Shown here: positions 50,652 through 59,286 of the stretch, in pieces
How the letters are laid out: every line of letters begins with the position of its first letter
Position numbering within the stretch: position 1 is the first letter of the stretch
Source: Anaerolineales bacterium
GTDB taxonomy: Bacteria; Chloroflexota; Anaerolineae; Anaerolineales; Villigracilaceae
Direction: 5' to 3'
Length of the DNA stretch: 64,000 nt
NCBI GenBank assembly: GCA_030834895.1
Contig: JAUQXA010000062.1
Location: forward strand, 62,001 to 126,000
Made by a program: the position numbers and the translations under genes
The notes under the pieces: model-generated
Databases searched by the model: none
Told to the model about the DNA's origin: nothing
Seen by the model: the letters and a program-made list of their open reading frames with translations, nothing else

Positions 50652-51146
50652 TTATCCCATCCCCCGCAACCAAAGCTGATGGTCCTCCGCCTTGACCGCC
50701 CGCTCCGCTTCGTGGATCAACTTGTTGAGACTTCGACTGCATCGAAACTTGGCATTTGGCGGCAGATAGGAAGGCGGCACTGGCGTCGGTTGGACATTCA
50801 GCGACACATTGAAGCATGGCGACCACTGTTCGATCAACGAACGCTCGGCAGCATTCAAATCATTGCCGATGGCATCGAATTGCCCAGACTTCGAACTCAT
50901 CAGCTCGATGGTGAATCTCATGGAGCGGGGCCAGTTGCACCAGACAAAGCGTCCCATGATCGAGTGACCGTGGAATCCGCCCAGCAGATGTTCCCACACC
51001 CGCGCAAACGCAAGTTGGGACTGCCCGACATAAAAGATCACATACTCATCCCGGAACAGGTACAGGTCGAAGGTCTTCCAGTCTGCCGGGCATTCTTCGA
51101 TAAGCAGAAATCGCTTGAGTGAAATGGAAATCTTTTGGTCAGTCAT
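50652..51146 (-). CDS. GIY-YIG-like protein
   Basis: A 164-residue protein. EYVIFYVGQSQLAFARVWEHL resembles the GIY-YIG strand pair and following helix, and AERSLIEQWSPCFN resembles the C-terminal Glu helix with the P-x-N end typical of the family. The first motif is VIF/YVG, not the exact consensus, so nuclease activity is uncertain. It starts unit with two small downstream genes. Confidence 0.6.
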   Translation of the reverse strand: MTDQKISISLKRFLLIEECPADWKTFDLYLFRDEYVIFYVGQSQLAFARVWEHLLGGFHGHSIMGRFVWCNWPRSMRFTIELMSSKSGQFDAIGNDLNAAERSLIEQWSPCFNVSLNVQPTPVPPSYLPPNAKFRCSRSLNKLIHEAERAVKAEDHQLWLRGMG

Positions 51147-51180
51147 GGAATGATTTTATCGCAGCAGCCATGTGAGACAA

Positions 51181-51816
51181 CTAACCCCAATTAAACATGG
51201 ACATTAACATCAAAAACAGGCTATGTTGTCCCATTGCCCAGGCGACTGTCCTGTCTTTCTGCACCTGCCACCCCCATCCACAGCCTGCCGCAAATAACAC
51301 AACTGCAATGAGGATGATAATTGGTGACGATGACGCGGCTCGGAAAGTGCGAAAATGATAGCCTACGAATATTAAAGCATGAAGAAGGAGAGCCGTACCT
51401 TTTTTGCCATGCAAAGCACGCTCCAAGGCAGGCAGGAGGGATCCTCGAAAGTAGAGTTCCTGTGCGATGCCAGAGGCGGGTGCAAAGACCAGACCTGACA
51501 GCCAGTTCCACCCGGCCCAGCCAGTACTGGAACCCAAGATGGGTAAGAGAAGAGCAGTTGTGGCAACCAACGCGAGAAACCCTGGGAGTGAGGACCGTCC
51601 GAAGCGGATATTCAAGTCGGCAAAACTTAGTCCCGATGCAAGGAGGGACGCAACGCTGACAATTCCTGGAATGAATGCAACCATGGAAAGGATGGGCTCT
51701 GCAGGTTGGAGGACATCTATGGCTGTAATGACCATGCCCATTATCAGGGTGGCTACCAAAGCTCCTTTAGGCGGAAGAACATAATGAGATTTTTTAGGTG
51801 ATTGAATTTCTGCCAT
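51181..51816 (-). CDS. CPBP (Abi) family membrane protease-like protein
   Basis: A 211-residue protein with about six membrane spans. AQELYFRGSLLPAL corresponds to motif 1 (EExxxR), but the first Glu is Gln here; LLHALIFVGYHF is motif 2 (FxxxH). CPBP proteins act as intramembrane proteases, for example on prenylated proteins or in bacteriocin immunity. The Gln change may lower activity. GAGGTAAAG precedes the ATG at 51816. Upstream lies an attC-like repeat. Confidence 0.75.
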   Translation of the reverse strand: MAEIQSPKKSHYVLPPKGALVATLIMGMVITAIDVLQPAEPILSMVAFIPGIVSVASLLASGLSFADLNIRFGRSSLPGFLALVATTALLLPILGSSTGWAGWNWLSGLVFAPASGIAQELYFRGSLLPALERALHGKKGTALLLHALIFVGYHFRTFRAASSSPIIILIAVVLFAAGCGWGWQVQKDRTVAWAMGQHSLFLMLMSMFNWG

Positions 51817-51840
51817 ATTCTTTACCTCGAATTGGGCGTG

Positions 51841-51936
51841 GGCTTCAAAACGATTTATCTTGGTAGCGGACGGCTGAGTATGGACAATGCAACTCCGCCA
51901 AAGATGGATGGACAATGCCTGGGGGGCAGAAAAAAA
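51841..51936 (-). repeat. attC-like element A (degenerate, partly doubled)
   Basis: Directly after the stop of the membrane-protein gene. It holds the shared block GGACAATGCCTGGGGGG (plus strand, near 51910) and a second copy TGGACAATGC at 51881 with CGGACGGCTGAG, both also in elements B and C. The far end (GGGCTTCAAAA) resembles the L box of B, but the GTTRRRY core is not recognisable. Confidence 0.4.
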
Positions 51937-51940
51937 CTGT

Positions 51941-52444
51941 CTAGGCTGTATTTTTCTCAAAGGCATTCTTCTTGTATTGATAGCTCAAAATGCCGCCGAG
52001 AATAGCCCCATAAATCATGTGCATTGCAGTGGACAAGCCGTACCACTGCAATATATCGACGGAAGTCATTTTTATAAGAAGAGGGGCGGTCACAAGGATA
52101 GGCTGGCTGACAATCTCGATATAAAGGATGCCGAGCAATATACCTTTCTTGAAGGAGTCCACTCGGAGAGATTTGACCTGTGTCACAATCAAGCCAAAGA
52201 GACCACCAAGCACCAGACCGAGCAAAAAGTGAATGGAAGCGCCCAACAGCATAACTCCAGACACGCTTATGCCGATCTTCATCAAGAAGCTTTGTGCAAC
52301 AGTGCCGATGAAAGAATATATCAAATCTGCGGGCATTCCCATGGCAAGAAAGAAGGCGACGATGATGAGGTCCATTATGACTGTGCCCACAAGCCCGCTA
52401 ATCAGTCCCCACACAATCCATTTCGTGTACGTGTTGTTGAACAT
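51941..52444 (-). CDS. Small polytopic membrane protein (YagU-like)
   Basis: A 167-residue protein with four or five membrane spans: IVWGLISGLVGTVIMDLIIVAFF, FLLGLVLGGLFGLIV and MHMIYGAILGGILSY. The GxxxGTxxMD start resembles the YagU/DUF1440-type family. GGAGGAGAAC precedes the ATG at 52444. It sits between attC-like elements A and B, like a cassette. Confidence 0.65.
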   Translation of the reverse strand: MFNNTYTKWIVWGLISGLVGTVIMDLIIVAFFLAMGMPADLIYSFIGTVAQSFLMKIGISVSGVMLLGASIHFLLGLVLGGLFGLIVTQVKSLRVDSFKKGILLGILYIEIVSQPILVTAPLLIKMTSVDILQWYGLSTAMHMIYGAILGGILSYQYKKNAFEKNTA

Positions 52445-52508
52445 GTTCTCCTCCATTTTAGAGTTAATAGTCGGACTGTTCGTACTGCATGTCGGACACA
52501 ACCCCATA

Positions 52509-52578
52509 ACCCAACGGCTTGACATTTGCGAAGTGCCCTTTGAGATAGCAGACGGCTGAATGTGAACGATGCTTGGGT
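52509..52578 (-). repeat. attC-like element B
   Basis: Read on the minus strand: ACCCAAG, five bases, TTCACATT, a central region, AATGTCAA, GCC, GTTGGGT. The end boxes pair at 6 of 7 positions and the inner boxes at 7 of 8; GTTGGGT fits the GTTRRRY integron core. Length 70 bases. It follows the NUDIX stop codon by about ten bases. Confidence 0.55.
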
Positions 52579-52585
52579 GCAGGGA

Positions 52586-53092
52586 CTAACTTGGAGATGG
52601 CACTCCTTGCTCATAATCGTCCCACTCTTCAACTTCAGCCTCTCCAACAGTCTCGTTATCATCCTTGTACACGAATCTAGCATTGATCTTTCTATCTTCA
52701 AGAACAAGAGGGAGCCAATAATGGGCGTCGTCCCACATGCTTTCAAATGGAATCTCGTCCACCCTGCACCATATGGGTTTCATCTCATCACTCTCCACTG
52801 GATTCCCTGTCCATGCCTTGACCGCAAAGACATGCACAACCTGATCCCAATTTGGTTTGGAAGGAAACAGGAACTTGAGACGTCCAAGCGGACAAAGGTC
52901 ATCTGTGGAAATCTTAATCCTCGATTCCTCTTCAAGTTCGCGAACTGCAGCAGCTTCAATCGTTTCACCAACTTCGACCTTGCCCCCAAATCCTGCATAC
53001 TTTCCCGCGCCAAAACCTGTCTTCTTTAACCCCAAAAGAACTTCGCTGGGAGGATTTCCCCGTATCAAGAAACATAATGTCCTATTACTCAT
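52586..53092 (-). CDS. NUDIX hydrolase, MTH1-like
   Basis: A 168-residue protein with the NUDIX box GKVEVGETIEAAAVRELEEES and the preceding KTGFGAGKYAGFGG typical of MTH1/NUDT1, which hydrolyse oxidised purine nucleotides such as 8-oxo-dGTP. GAGGGGAAC precedes the ATG. It is A+T-richer than most neighbours and lies between attC-like elements B and C, consistent with a mobile cassette. Confidence 0.9.
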   Translation of the reverse strand: MSNRTLCFLIRGNPPSEVLLGLKKTGFGAGKYAGFGGKVEVGETIEAAAVRELEEESRIKISTDDLCPLGRLKFLFPSKPNWDQVVHVFAVKAWTGNPVESDEMKPIWCRVDEIPFESMWDDAHYWLPLVLEDRKINARFVYKDDNETVGEAEVEEWDDYEQGVPSPS

Positions 53093-53121
53093 GTTCCCTC
53101 GAAAATAGACTTGGATTAATT

Positions 53122-53172
53122 GTCCAACGGCGTGACATTGGCGGACAGCTGGGAGTGAACAATGCCTGGGAG
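53122..53172 (-). repeat. attC-like element C
   Basis: Minus strand: CCCAGGCATTGTTCACTCCCAGC at the left and AATGTCACGCCGTTGGAC at the right; GTTGGAC fits GTTRRRY and AATGTCA matches element B. The left block is nearly identical to that of A, including the flanking TTTTTTCTGC. At 51 bases it is short for an attC. Confidence 0.5.
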
Positions 53173-53258
53173 CAGAAAAAACTCGAAACCAGAAAGGCGC
53201 TTAAAAATAGTGACGAAACCCGTCTCACTAGCATACCGAGAAAGACGGCGGAACATAT

Positions 53259-54800
53259 TTAGTGAGTAACAAATACGCCATGATACCAAGTCCCAGCATA
53301 GAGGGTGATCGGCATCTGCGGATCAAGCACCAGGGCACTAACAACGCCGACATTCAAGCCGGTACCAGACGCATTCCAACTCCCGCCGCCATCTGTGCTT
53401 TTGAACACACCAAGGTTAAACGTCCCAGCATAGATGGTGGTTGGCAAGGTCGGGTCAATCACCAGGGTGAGAATATCCATACTCCAAGTGAGACCATTGA
53501 AGGATCTGCTCCAGTTCGCGCCGCCGTCTGTGCTTTTGAACACGCCATGATAATATGTCCCTGCATAAATAGTAGTTGGCGTGGTCGGATCAATCGCCAG
53601 GGAAACAACATGGATATCAGTCATATCTGTTTTGGCAACGCTCCAGTTTGCGCCGCCATCTGTGGTTTTGAACACACCGTCCAATGTTCCTGCGTAGATG
53701 GTGGTTGGCATGGTCGGGTCAATCGCCAGAGCGGAAACCGCGCTCTGGTTCATCAGACCAGTATTGGTCGCGCTCCAATTCGCGCCACCGTCCGTGCTTT
53801 TGAATACTCCGCCTCCCAATGTCCCTGCATAGAGGGTACTTGGCATGGTCGAGTCAATCGCCAAGGCTTTAACAGTGGAGTTGGTCAGGCCAGTGTTGGC
53901 TGTGTTCCAGTTTGCGCCGCCATCGGTGCTTTTGAACATGCCTCTGTCCTCTGTCCCCGCATAAAGGGTGGACGGTGTCAGCGGGTCAATTGCCAGGGAA
54001 TTAATAATGACGGATGTCAGCCCGCTGTTGACAGCGTTCCAGTTCGCGCCACCGTCCGTGGTTTTGAACACGCCGCCTCCCTCTCCATATGTCCCCGCAT
54101 AGAGAGTGGTTGGCGCCTTAGGATCAATCGCGAGGGAATAAATGGTTTCACCTTCGAGCCCACGATTTGTCCAAACATTGGGTTCGACGGTACGCGGATT
54201 TGTTCCCACTGAAACGGGGGGCGCCGTTGTTGTGGGCGTAAGGGTTAACGTACTGGTAGAAGCAGGGGTGAGTGTTGGGGATGGCGCAGGGTGTAACACA
54301 GCGGTTTGCGACCCAGCCGCAGAAAATGTCATTGCAATTATTTTTTCAACAGGCATTGCTTCTTCCGTTGGTATCGCTTCTGTGTTTTTTGGTAGTAAGC
54401 TAAATGAACTTAGGACCCCAGCTAAAGCAGCAACGCAAAAAATTACGGCGAAAGATGCGACAACTGCAATTGTAATTCGACCAAGTTTGCTGTCCTTCCC
54501 GGTCGTATTGCCAGAGGAAATAATCGGATTGGGCGAGAGCGGCGTTGACGTGGGTGAAGTCAACGACGGCGGGTGTAATCTGTTGAATAGTTCGTTTGCT
54601 TTTTCGTTTTTTGGGTTTATTCGAAGTATTTGCTTTAGACAATGAGTTCGTTCGTTATCTTTATCGCATACATTGTATAACCATTCCCAGGCTCGCTCTC
54701 TGTCCGGGCTTTGCTTAACAACGGCAACAAATATTTTTCGCGCTTCATCTTGTTTTCCTGCTTTATACGCTTTTATACCCTGTTGCAGTAGATCATCCAT
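53259..54800 (-). CDS. TPR-headed, membrane-anchored propeller protein with BNR-type repeats
   Basis: A 513-residue protein. Residues 1-80 are TPR-like (ALQQGIKAYKAGKQDEARKIF type, shared with the protein at 39669); then one membrane span (ITIAVVASFAVIFCVAALAGVL), a Pro/Thr linker, and seven repeats of about 42 residues with FKSTDGGANW and IDPTTPTTIYAGT, as in BNR/sortilin-type propellers. The repeats should form an extracellular propeller. DNA between repeats is very similar, so recent duplication is likely. Confidence 0.82.
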   Translation of the reverse strand: MDDLLQQGIKAYKAGKQDEARKIFVAVVKQSPDRERAWEWLYNVCDKDNERTHCLKQILRINPKNEKANELFNRLHPPSLTSPTSTPLSPNPIISSGNTTGKDSKLGRITIAVVASFAVIFCVAALAGVLSSFSLLPKNTEAIPTEEAMPVEKIIAMTFSAAGSQTAVLHPAPSPTLTPASTSTLTLTPTTTAPPVSVGTNPRTVEPNVWTNRGLEGETIYSLAIDPKAPTTLYAGTYGEGGGVFKTTDGGANWNAVNSGLTSVIINSLAIDPLTPSTLYAGTEDRGMFKSTDGGANWNTANTGLTNSTVKALAIDSTMPSTLYAGTLGGGVFKSTDGGANWSATNTGLMNQSAVSALAIDPTMPTTIYAGTLDGVFKTTDGGANWSVAKTDMTDIHVVSLAIDPTTPTTIYAGTYYHGVFKSTDGGANWSRSFNGLTWSMDILTLVIDPTLPTTIYAGTFNLGVFKSTDGGGSWNASGTGLNVGVVSALVLDPQMPITLYAGTWYHGVFVTH

Positions 54801-54860
54801 GCAGTGATTCCTTTGAAGACAGCAGCCAATAACCCGCCCGCCGTTTAATCGTTTTTAGCC

Positions 54861-54866
54861 ATTATA
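54861..54866 (-). promoter_or_regulatory. -10 box of the propeller-protein gene
   Basis: Minus-strand TATAAT about 60 bases before the ATG at 54800. Confidence 0.4.
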
Positions 54867-54894
54867 CGTCCCCCCTTCTCAAACAGACAAGCAA

Positions 54895-56028
54895 TTACCC
54901 TTCCCCATTCCACTCAATGTCAAAAGTTGAAGCCGCAAGCGGACTGATTCCCTTTTTACGCGCCAACCTCAAATAGAACAGTAAACTGCGGAACTGCAAC
55001 AAAAACGGCAGCGGATCTTTGGCATCCCAAATCACATCGTCGCTATGGAGAAAGGTCTCCAGCCATGCGCGGAAAGTCCCATTTGCAATGGCGGTGGACA
55101 AACCGTAGACCAGCATGGCAGATGCCAGCATCTTTCTATCTCCAAGCGGAGTGATGATCTCCGCAGGCTCAACGAGAAATGAATCCACAAACTGCGGATG
55201 CGATGCCAGCAGATGCGCGCCGCTCGTCGCGCGTGGGTTACATTCGAGGGCGTATACCTGCCCATCTTCCGACTGTATAAAATCAAAAGACATCTGTCCC
55301 GTCACATTGTAGCGTTCCACGAAGGTCTGCACCCAATTAAAAATCGCGGGGTGCTCCACATGTTGAAAGGCAACCGTCGCACCCTGCCCTGCGGTAAAGA
55401 TCGTCGGGTAGGTTGCGTGCGCGGTGATTCGTCCGCTTTGGCAGACGGAGTATGTGCAAAACTGTCGCCCCGCGACGAACTCCTGCGCCACCCACGGCGT
55501 GTCATACGTCAGCGTGGACAAGACATCTCGAAGCTGTGGCAGGATCAAGGTCCGCGAAGCGAAGCGCGAGTAGACAGGCTTGAGGACGAGTCCGCGCCAG
55601 TGAGCAAACGCCTGCATCAGGTCGCCCTGATTCTGGATCAGTATTGAATCAGGCACGCGCAGTCCGCAATCCGACGCGGCGCGGGCAAACTTCCACTTGT
55701 TGTGAAACGAATTCAGTTTGTCGAGCGGCTCGGTGAAGACGCGGCACGGGATGTCATCCAACCCCTTTGCGATGTGGAAGACCTCCTCACAGGTTGGGAT
55801 GAGCAAGTCGATCTGATTCTGCTCGACGATTTTTTTCAACGTGACGAGAAACGCCCCCGTCTCCTGCCTCGGGGCGGGGACGACAAAACTGGCTTTGATC
55901 GCCGCTGACGGCTGACTCAAATGTTCGCGCAAACTCTCAGCCATAAAGACAGTATGCCCCGCGCGATGAAAAGCGCGGGCAAGTTCCAGAGCAACGGGCG
56001 CACGTCCGCCGGTGATTAAGGTATTCAT
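54895..56028 (-). CDS. ATP-grasp protein
   Basis: A 377-residue carboxylate-amine ligase-like protein. It opens with a Rossmann-like TLITGGRAPVALELARAFHRAGH, has the PreATP segment DLLIPTCEEVF, and the ATP-grasp part GLVLKPVYSRFASRT, WVAQEFVAGRQFCTYSV and FDFIQSEDGQVYALECNPRATSG with metal-binding Glu and Asn. It should join an acid to an amine or thiol. It is the last gene of the Ole-type locus, separated by an inverted repeat. Confidence 0.82.
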   Translation of the reverse strand: MNTLITGGRAPVALELARAFHRAGHTVFMAESLREHLSQPSAAIKASFVVPAPRQETGAFLVTLKKIVEQNQIDLLIPTCEEVFHIAKGLDDIPCRVFTEPLDKLNSFHNKWKFARAASDCGLRVPDSILIQNQGDLMQAFAHWRGLVLKPVYSRFASRTLILPQLRDVLSTLTYDTPWVAQEFVAGRQFCTYSVCQSGRITAHATYPTIFTAGQGATVAFQHVEHPAIFNWVQTFVERYNVTGQMSFDFIQSEDGQVYALECNPRATSGAHLLASHPQFVDSFLVEPAEIITPLGDRKMLASAMLVYGLSTAIANGTFRAWLETFLHSDDVIWDAKDPLPFLLQFRSLLFYLRLARKKGISPLAASTFDIEWNGEG

Positions 56029-56033
56029 AGGGT

Positions 56034-56104
56034 CGTGTCACTCTGAGCGAAGCGAAGAGTCTCTCCAATGGGTGGGAGATCCTTCGCTACGCTCAGGATG
56101 ACAT
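56034..56104. repeat. Dispersed inverted repeat
   Basis: GTCACTCTGAGCGAAGCGAAG pairs with CTTCGCTACGCTCAGGATGAC around a short centre; coordinates approximate. It fills the gap between the ATP-grasp and oleA-like genes. Confidence 0.6.
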
Positions 56105-57099
56105 TAAAACGTCAACACCAGCCCGCCGATGGACAACCCCGCGCCCGTTCCCACCAGCAGAACCTTTTTCCCGCGTTCAATCTTTCCATCCCGAACGGAC
56201 TGATACAACGTGGCAGGAATCGACGCCGCGACACAATTGCCCAGCGTTTCGAGCGTGCTCATGATTTTTGATGACGACCAGCCGAAACGTTCCAACATCA
56301 TCAGCCCAACCTTGCTTGCCTGGTGCGGCACGATGACATCGATATCGAGGCTGCTCTTTGAAAGCCCTGGATACAACTCGTCCAAAAACTCGTGGGCAAT
56401 GCCGCGCACCATTCGCAGCACGGCGGGACCGTCCATGTGGAAGAGGTCGTCTTCGGGCTTGTGATTCGGGAAGCGCGGATGAAAACGCGAGCCGCCGCCC
56501 ATGATGGTGGTGAGATATGCCCCGTCGCCGAAGGTTTTGAAGTGAGCGCGGTGAATCATGGACGCGTCCCCCGCTTCGGGCTTGGTGACAACCACCGCCG
56601 CAGCCGCATCCCCAACCAGCGTAGCGGACTCGGCTTCCTTCGGGTTGATTCCGCACGAAGCCACGTCCGTGCTGCAAATCAGAATATTTTTGTAGCGCCC
56701 ACTGTGGATAAAATTGGACGCCACGTCCATGCCCGCGACGAAACTCAAACAAGTGGTGTGGACGGTCATGGCGGGGATGCCCGACTTGCCCAACCCCAAC
56801 TGGCGTTGAATCAGCGAACCCGTGTCAGGGATGGCTTGCTCGCCCGTGCCAGAGGCGTTGATGATGAGGTCGAGTTGACTCGGCTTGAGTCTGGCTTCGT
56901 CCAACGCCTCCCGCGCCGCCTCCGCCGACATGAACGACGACGTTTCATCCGTCACCCAGCGACGCTCACGCACGCCGTTGCGCCGCTCCACCCAGCCAGC
57001 CGAAAGTCCGCATAGCTCCTCGACCTCCGCGTTTGAAACAATCCGTTTCGGTAAATATCTTCCAAGACCAATAATTTTGAGGGGGATGTCAACCTGCAT
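56104..57099 (-). CDS. oleA: KAS III-like thiolase, OleA type
   Basis: A 331-residue condensing enzyme. The active Cys is in VHTTCLSFVAGM, the His in VIVPHQASKVGL and the Asn in LGNCVAASIPATLY, giving a full Cys-His-Asn triad. FabH primes fatty acids, but with oleC- and oleD-like genes on the same strand an OleA role is likelier: Claisen condensation of two acyl-CoAs to a beta-keto acid. CAGGAGAAAAC precedes the ATG at 57099. Confidence 0.75.
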   Translation of the reverse strand: MQVDIPLKIIGLGRYLPKRIVSNAEVEELCGLSAGWVERRNGVRERRWVTDETSSFMSAEAAREALDEARLKPSQLDLIINASGTGEQAIPDTGSLIQRQLGLGKSGIPAMTVHTTCLSFVAGMDVASNFIHSGRYKNILICSTDVASCGINPKEAESATLVGDAAAAVVVTKPEAGDASMIHRAHFKTFGDGAYLTTIMGGGSRFHPRFPNHKPEDDLFHMDGPAVLRMVRGIAHEFLDELYPGLSKSSLDIDVIVPHQASKVGLMMLERFGWSSSKIMSTLETLGNCVAASIPATLYQSVRDGKIERGKKVLLVGTGAGLSIGGLVLTF

Positions 57100-57124
57100 G
57101 TTTTCTCCTGTAAATTCGACGATG

Positions 57125-57169
57125 GACGACAGACGATGGACCATGGTCGATGGTCTATCGTCCGTCGTC
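57125..57169. repeat. 20-bp inverted repeat
   Basis: GACGACAGACGATGGACCAT and ATGGTCTATCGTCCGTCGTC around a 5-base loop, two mismatches. It abuts the stop of the gene at 57169. Confidence 0.65.
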
Positions 57170-58335
57170 TAAAAATCCATTTTCCTAAAATACGGTATCG
57201 CCGCCTTCGACACCAGCCCGATCAACTTCCACGGCAACCGCCTGCGAAGAGATAGATGCTTCGTAAACGCCGCGTTGTACTCCGTCACCGACTCGCCGCC
57301 GCGCACCTTCTTGAACCTGCCCACCCCGCCGCTGGCATGGACAAGCAGTCCGCGCCTGACGCCTTCCTGCAAGGTGACCAGAGTTAGCAGGCGGTACAAA
57401 CCTTCCGCCAGTGGAAGCGATGTATCATACCCGAATAATGGCTGGGTCATCGCGCCGTTGCGGACGAAGAATCCCATGATGGCGTTCAACCGCCCATTCT
57501 TCTTAAGTCCGTACATGTGCAGGGTTTCCTCGTCCCGCGCCAGCTTCAAAAAGTCAAACGTAAACTGCGGGTTGAAGAACGAATACTTTTGCAAATAAAG
57601 CAACTCATACAGTTGCGCTGCGCGACGAAGTTCGTCGTCGGATAAATCCCTGCCGTTGATTACCTCGTAGCCGTTCTTTTTCAGCACGCGCAAATCTTCC
57701 TTGCACTGACGTGTCTTCAACGCGGCAACAGGGTCCATGTACCAGACCTGGCGACTGAGAACCAAATCATAGCCAAGCCCATCCAGTGTCTGATACACAT
57801 GCGGATTCTTTTTCTGATCCACCGAGCGGAAGACGATCCCCCGATCTGGAAACCAGCGGATGAGCGCTTCGCTCAACGCCGACAACTGGTCACTGCTTAC
57901 GGACGGATACAGGTTCGTCGAGACGAGGTAGTTGTTGACGAAGACCACCTTGTCCAGTTCGGCGTAACGGAAGTACCCCGCAATGGGCTTCATGATGGCT
58001 TTCACCACCGCTTCCGCCAGCGGGTTATTGAGGTGTTTCACTTCCTCCAACCCGCCATATGACACGTAGTGACTGTACGGTGAAACTGTGTACGTGTTCT
58101 GCGGATGAAAATCCGTGACCGTGATGGGGATGACTGCCTCACCGACCTTGACCGCCATCAACTGCGTGTTGTACACGTTGCGGATGTACTTCTGCGGGTT
58201 GTCGGTCATCAAGGGAATGAGGTAGCGGCGCGCGTAGTCCCCATCCTCCGTTTGCGGGAAGGGAAGGTTGTGGATGTTTTCGCGGGTGAAGAGTTGCGGC
58301 GGGTGCGTCGCACCAGATGGGGTGGATATTGCCAT
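57169..58335 (-). CDS. GNAT-like / FemAB-type protein in the Ole locus
   Basis: A 388-residue soluble protein. The C-terminal half has GNAT-fold features (LYELLYLQKYSFFNPQFTFDFL, LHMYGLKKNGRLNAIMGFFVRNG, GLYRLLTLVTLQEGVRRG) as in FemAB- and BioF2-like acyltransferases. The N-terminal half reads SPYSHYVSYGGLEEVKHL. A product-tailoring acyl transfer is possible but not shown. No ribosome site is visible at the ATG at 58335. Confidence 0.6.
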   Translation of the reverse strand: MAISTPSGATHPPQLFTRENIHNLPFPQTEDGDYARRYLIPLMTDNPQKYIRNVYNTQLMAVKVGEAVIPITVTDFHPQNTYTVSPYSHYVSYGGLEEVKHLNNPLAEAVVKAIMKPIAGYFRYAELDKVVFVNNYLVSTNLYPSVSSDQLSALSEALIRWFPDRGIVFRSVDQKKNPHVYQTLDGLGYDLVLSRQVWYMDPVAALKTRQCKEDLRVLKKNGYEVINGRDLSDDELRRAAQLYELLYLQKYSFFNPQFTFDFLKLARDEETLHMYGLKKNGRLNAIMGFFVRNGAMTQPLFGYDTSLPLAEGLYRLLTLVTLQEGVRRGLLVHASGGVGRFKKVRGGESVTEYNAAFTKHLSLRRRLPWKLIGLVSKAAIPYFRKMDF

Positions 58336-58370
58336 TTAAGGAGGATTCTCGCAGGGGTGGATTCGTCTTG

Positions 58371-59213
58371 TCAATGTTGGTACGACGCACTCTCATACTC
58401 CCGAATCGTCTCTTCGCAGTGCGACGGGATGACATGCGTTTCGGGATGGGTGAAGTAAAAGCTTTGCAAATCTTTGAGCGTCTTTCGGTACGCTTCGGCG
58501 TCGGGGAAGAGGAAATTCGCCACCTTATGCGGCGGACGATTCTCGATGATGGATTGTTTCAGCCATGCCGCATCCGCCACGAAGAAGAAGACCTGTCCGC
58601 TTTCATCGCGGGCGAAGAGTCCCATCTGACCGTAAGCATGACCCGGTAACTCCACGCCGATGATTGAACCATCACCAAGCAAGTCATAACCTGACTTGAA
58701 CGGGGCATATTCCTCCGAAAGCAGAATGAACCTGTTGATGTCCACCTCCTGCGAACGGGAATCAAAGTCCGAAGGAATCAATCCGCGCAAGAAGGCGTGT
58801 TTCAAATCTTCGGTGGGAGGCAGTCCGCGCAGGTGACCGAAGGCATGAGGCAGGTAAACAAAACGCGCCGCAGTGAAATCGGGGAGGGCGGTGATATGGT
58901 CAGCGTGGAAATGGGAGATGAAAACGCGAGAAATATCCTGGGGTCGAAGGTCAAAGGCGGAAAGTTGATTTATCGCCAGGTCTTCTTCGTGAAACGTGAC
59001 GGGTGTCACCCAGCGGTAAAAACGCTTGGGAAATTTCTTTGTCTCGTCGAAGAAGCGGTAGGAATAGCCCGTGTCAAAAAGCATCGCGCCAAACTTCGGG
59101 TGTCGAAACAGCGCAAACATGGCGGGGAAGCGAATCGCACGCCAGCGTCCGCCGTTGATGGCGATGTGTTCGGGGGCGGTACAGTAGCCTGCGTGAAGGA
59201 TGTTGATTTTCAT
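58371..59213 (-). CDS. Metallo-beta-lactamase-fold lactonase-like hydrolase
   Basis: A 280-residue protein with the metal motif ISHFHADHITALPDF (HxHxDH), a distal ligand in LPGHAYGQMGLF, and FVADAAWL. The pattern and size fit AiiA/AttM-type lactonases. It sits between oleD and the GNAT-like gene. In a locus without oleB it might act on the beta-lactone or on its ester (inference). GAGGCTTTT precedes the ATG at 59213. Confidence 0.8.
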   Translation of the reverse strand: MKINILHAGYCTAPEHIAINGGRWRAIRFPAMFALFRHPKFGAMLFDTGYSYRFFDETKKFPKRFYRWVTPVTFHEEDLAINQLSAFDLRPQDISRVFISHFHADHITALPDFTAARFVYLPHAFGHLRGLPPTEDLKHAFLRGLIPSDFDSRSQEVDINRFILLSEEYAPFKSGYDLLGDGSIIGVELPGHAYGQMGLFARDESGQVFFFVADAAWLKQSIIENRPPHKVANFLFPDAEAYRKTLKDLQSFYFTHPETHVIPSHCEETIREYESASYQH

Positions 59214-59223
59214 AAAAGCCTCT

Positions 59224-59283
59224 GCCACAGAGACCACAAAGAGCACAGAGAAAAACTCAAAAAAAAACTCTGTGGACTCTGTG
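59224..59283. repeat. Dispersed CACAGAG-type inverted repeat
   Basis: GCCACAGAGACCACAAAGAG and a reverse-complement-like CTCTGTGGACTCTGTGTCC flank an A-rich centre, between oleD and the lactonase-like gene. Confidence 0.55.
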
Positions 59284-59286
59284 TCC

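Noticed and set aside
53259..54212. Plus-strand 316-codon frame across the propeller repeats
   Set aside because: It is an echo of the repeated minus-strand gene; only the minus strand gives the DGGANW pattern and a membrane anchor.
56104..57099. Plain FabH (fatty-acid priming) for the condensing enzyme
   Set aside because: Not excluded, but oleC- and oleD-like genes on the same strand and no fatty-acid synthesis genes nearby make OleA more likely.
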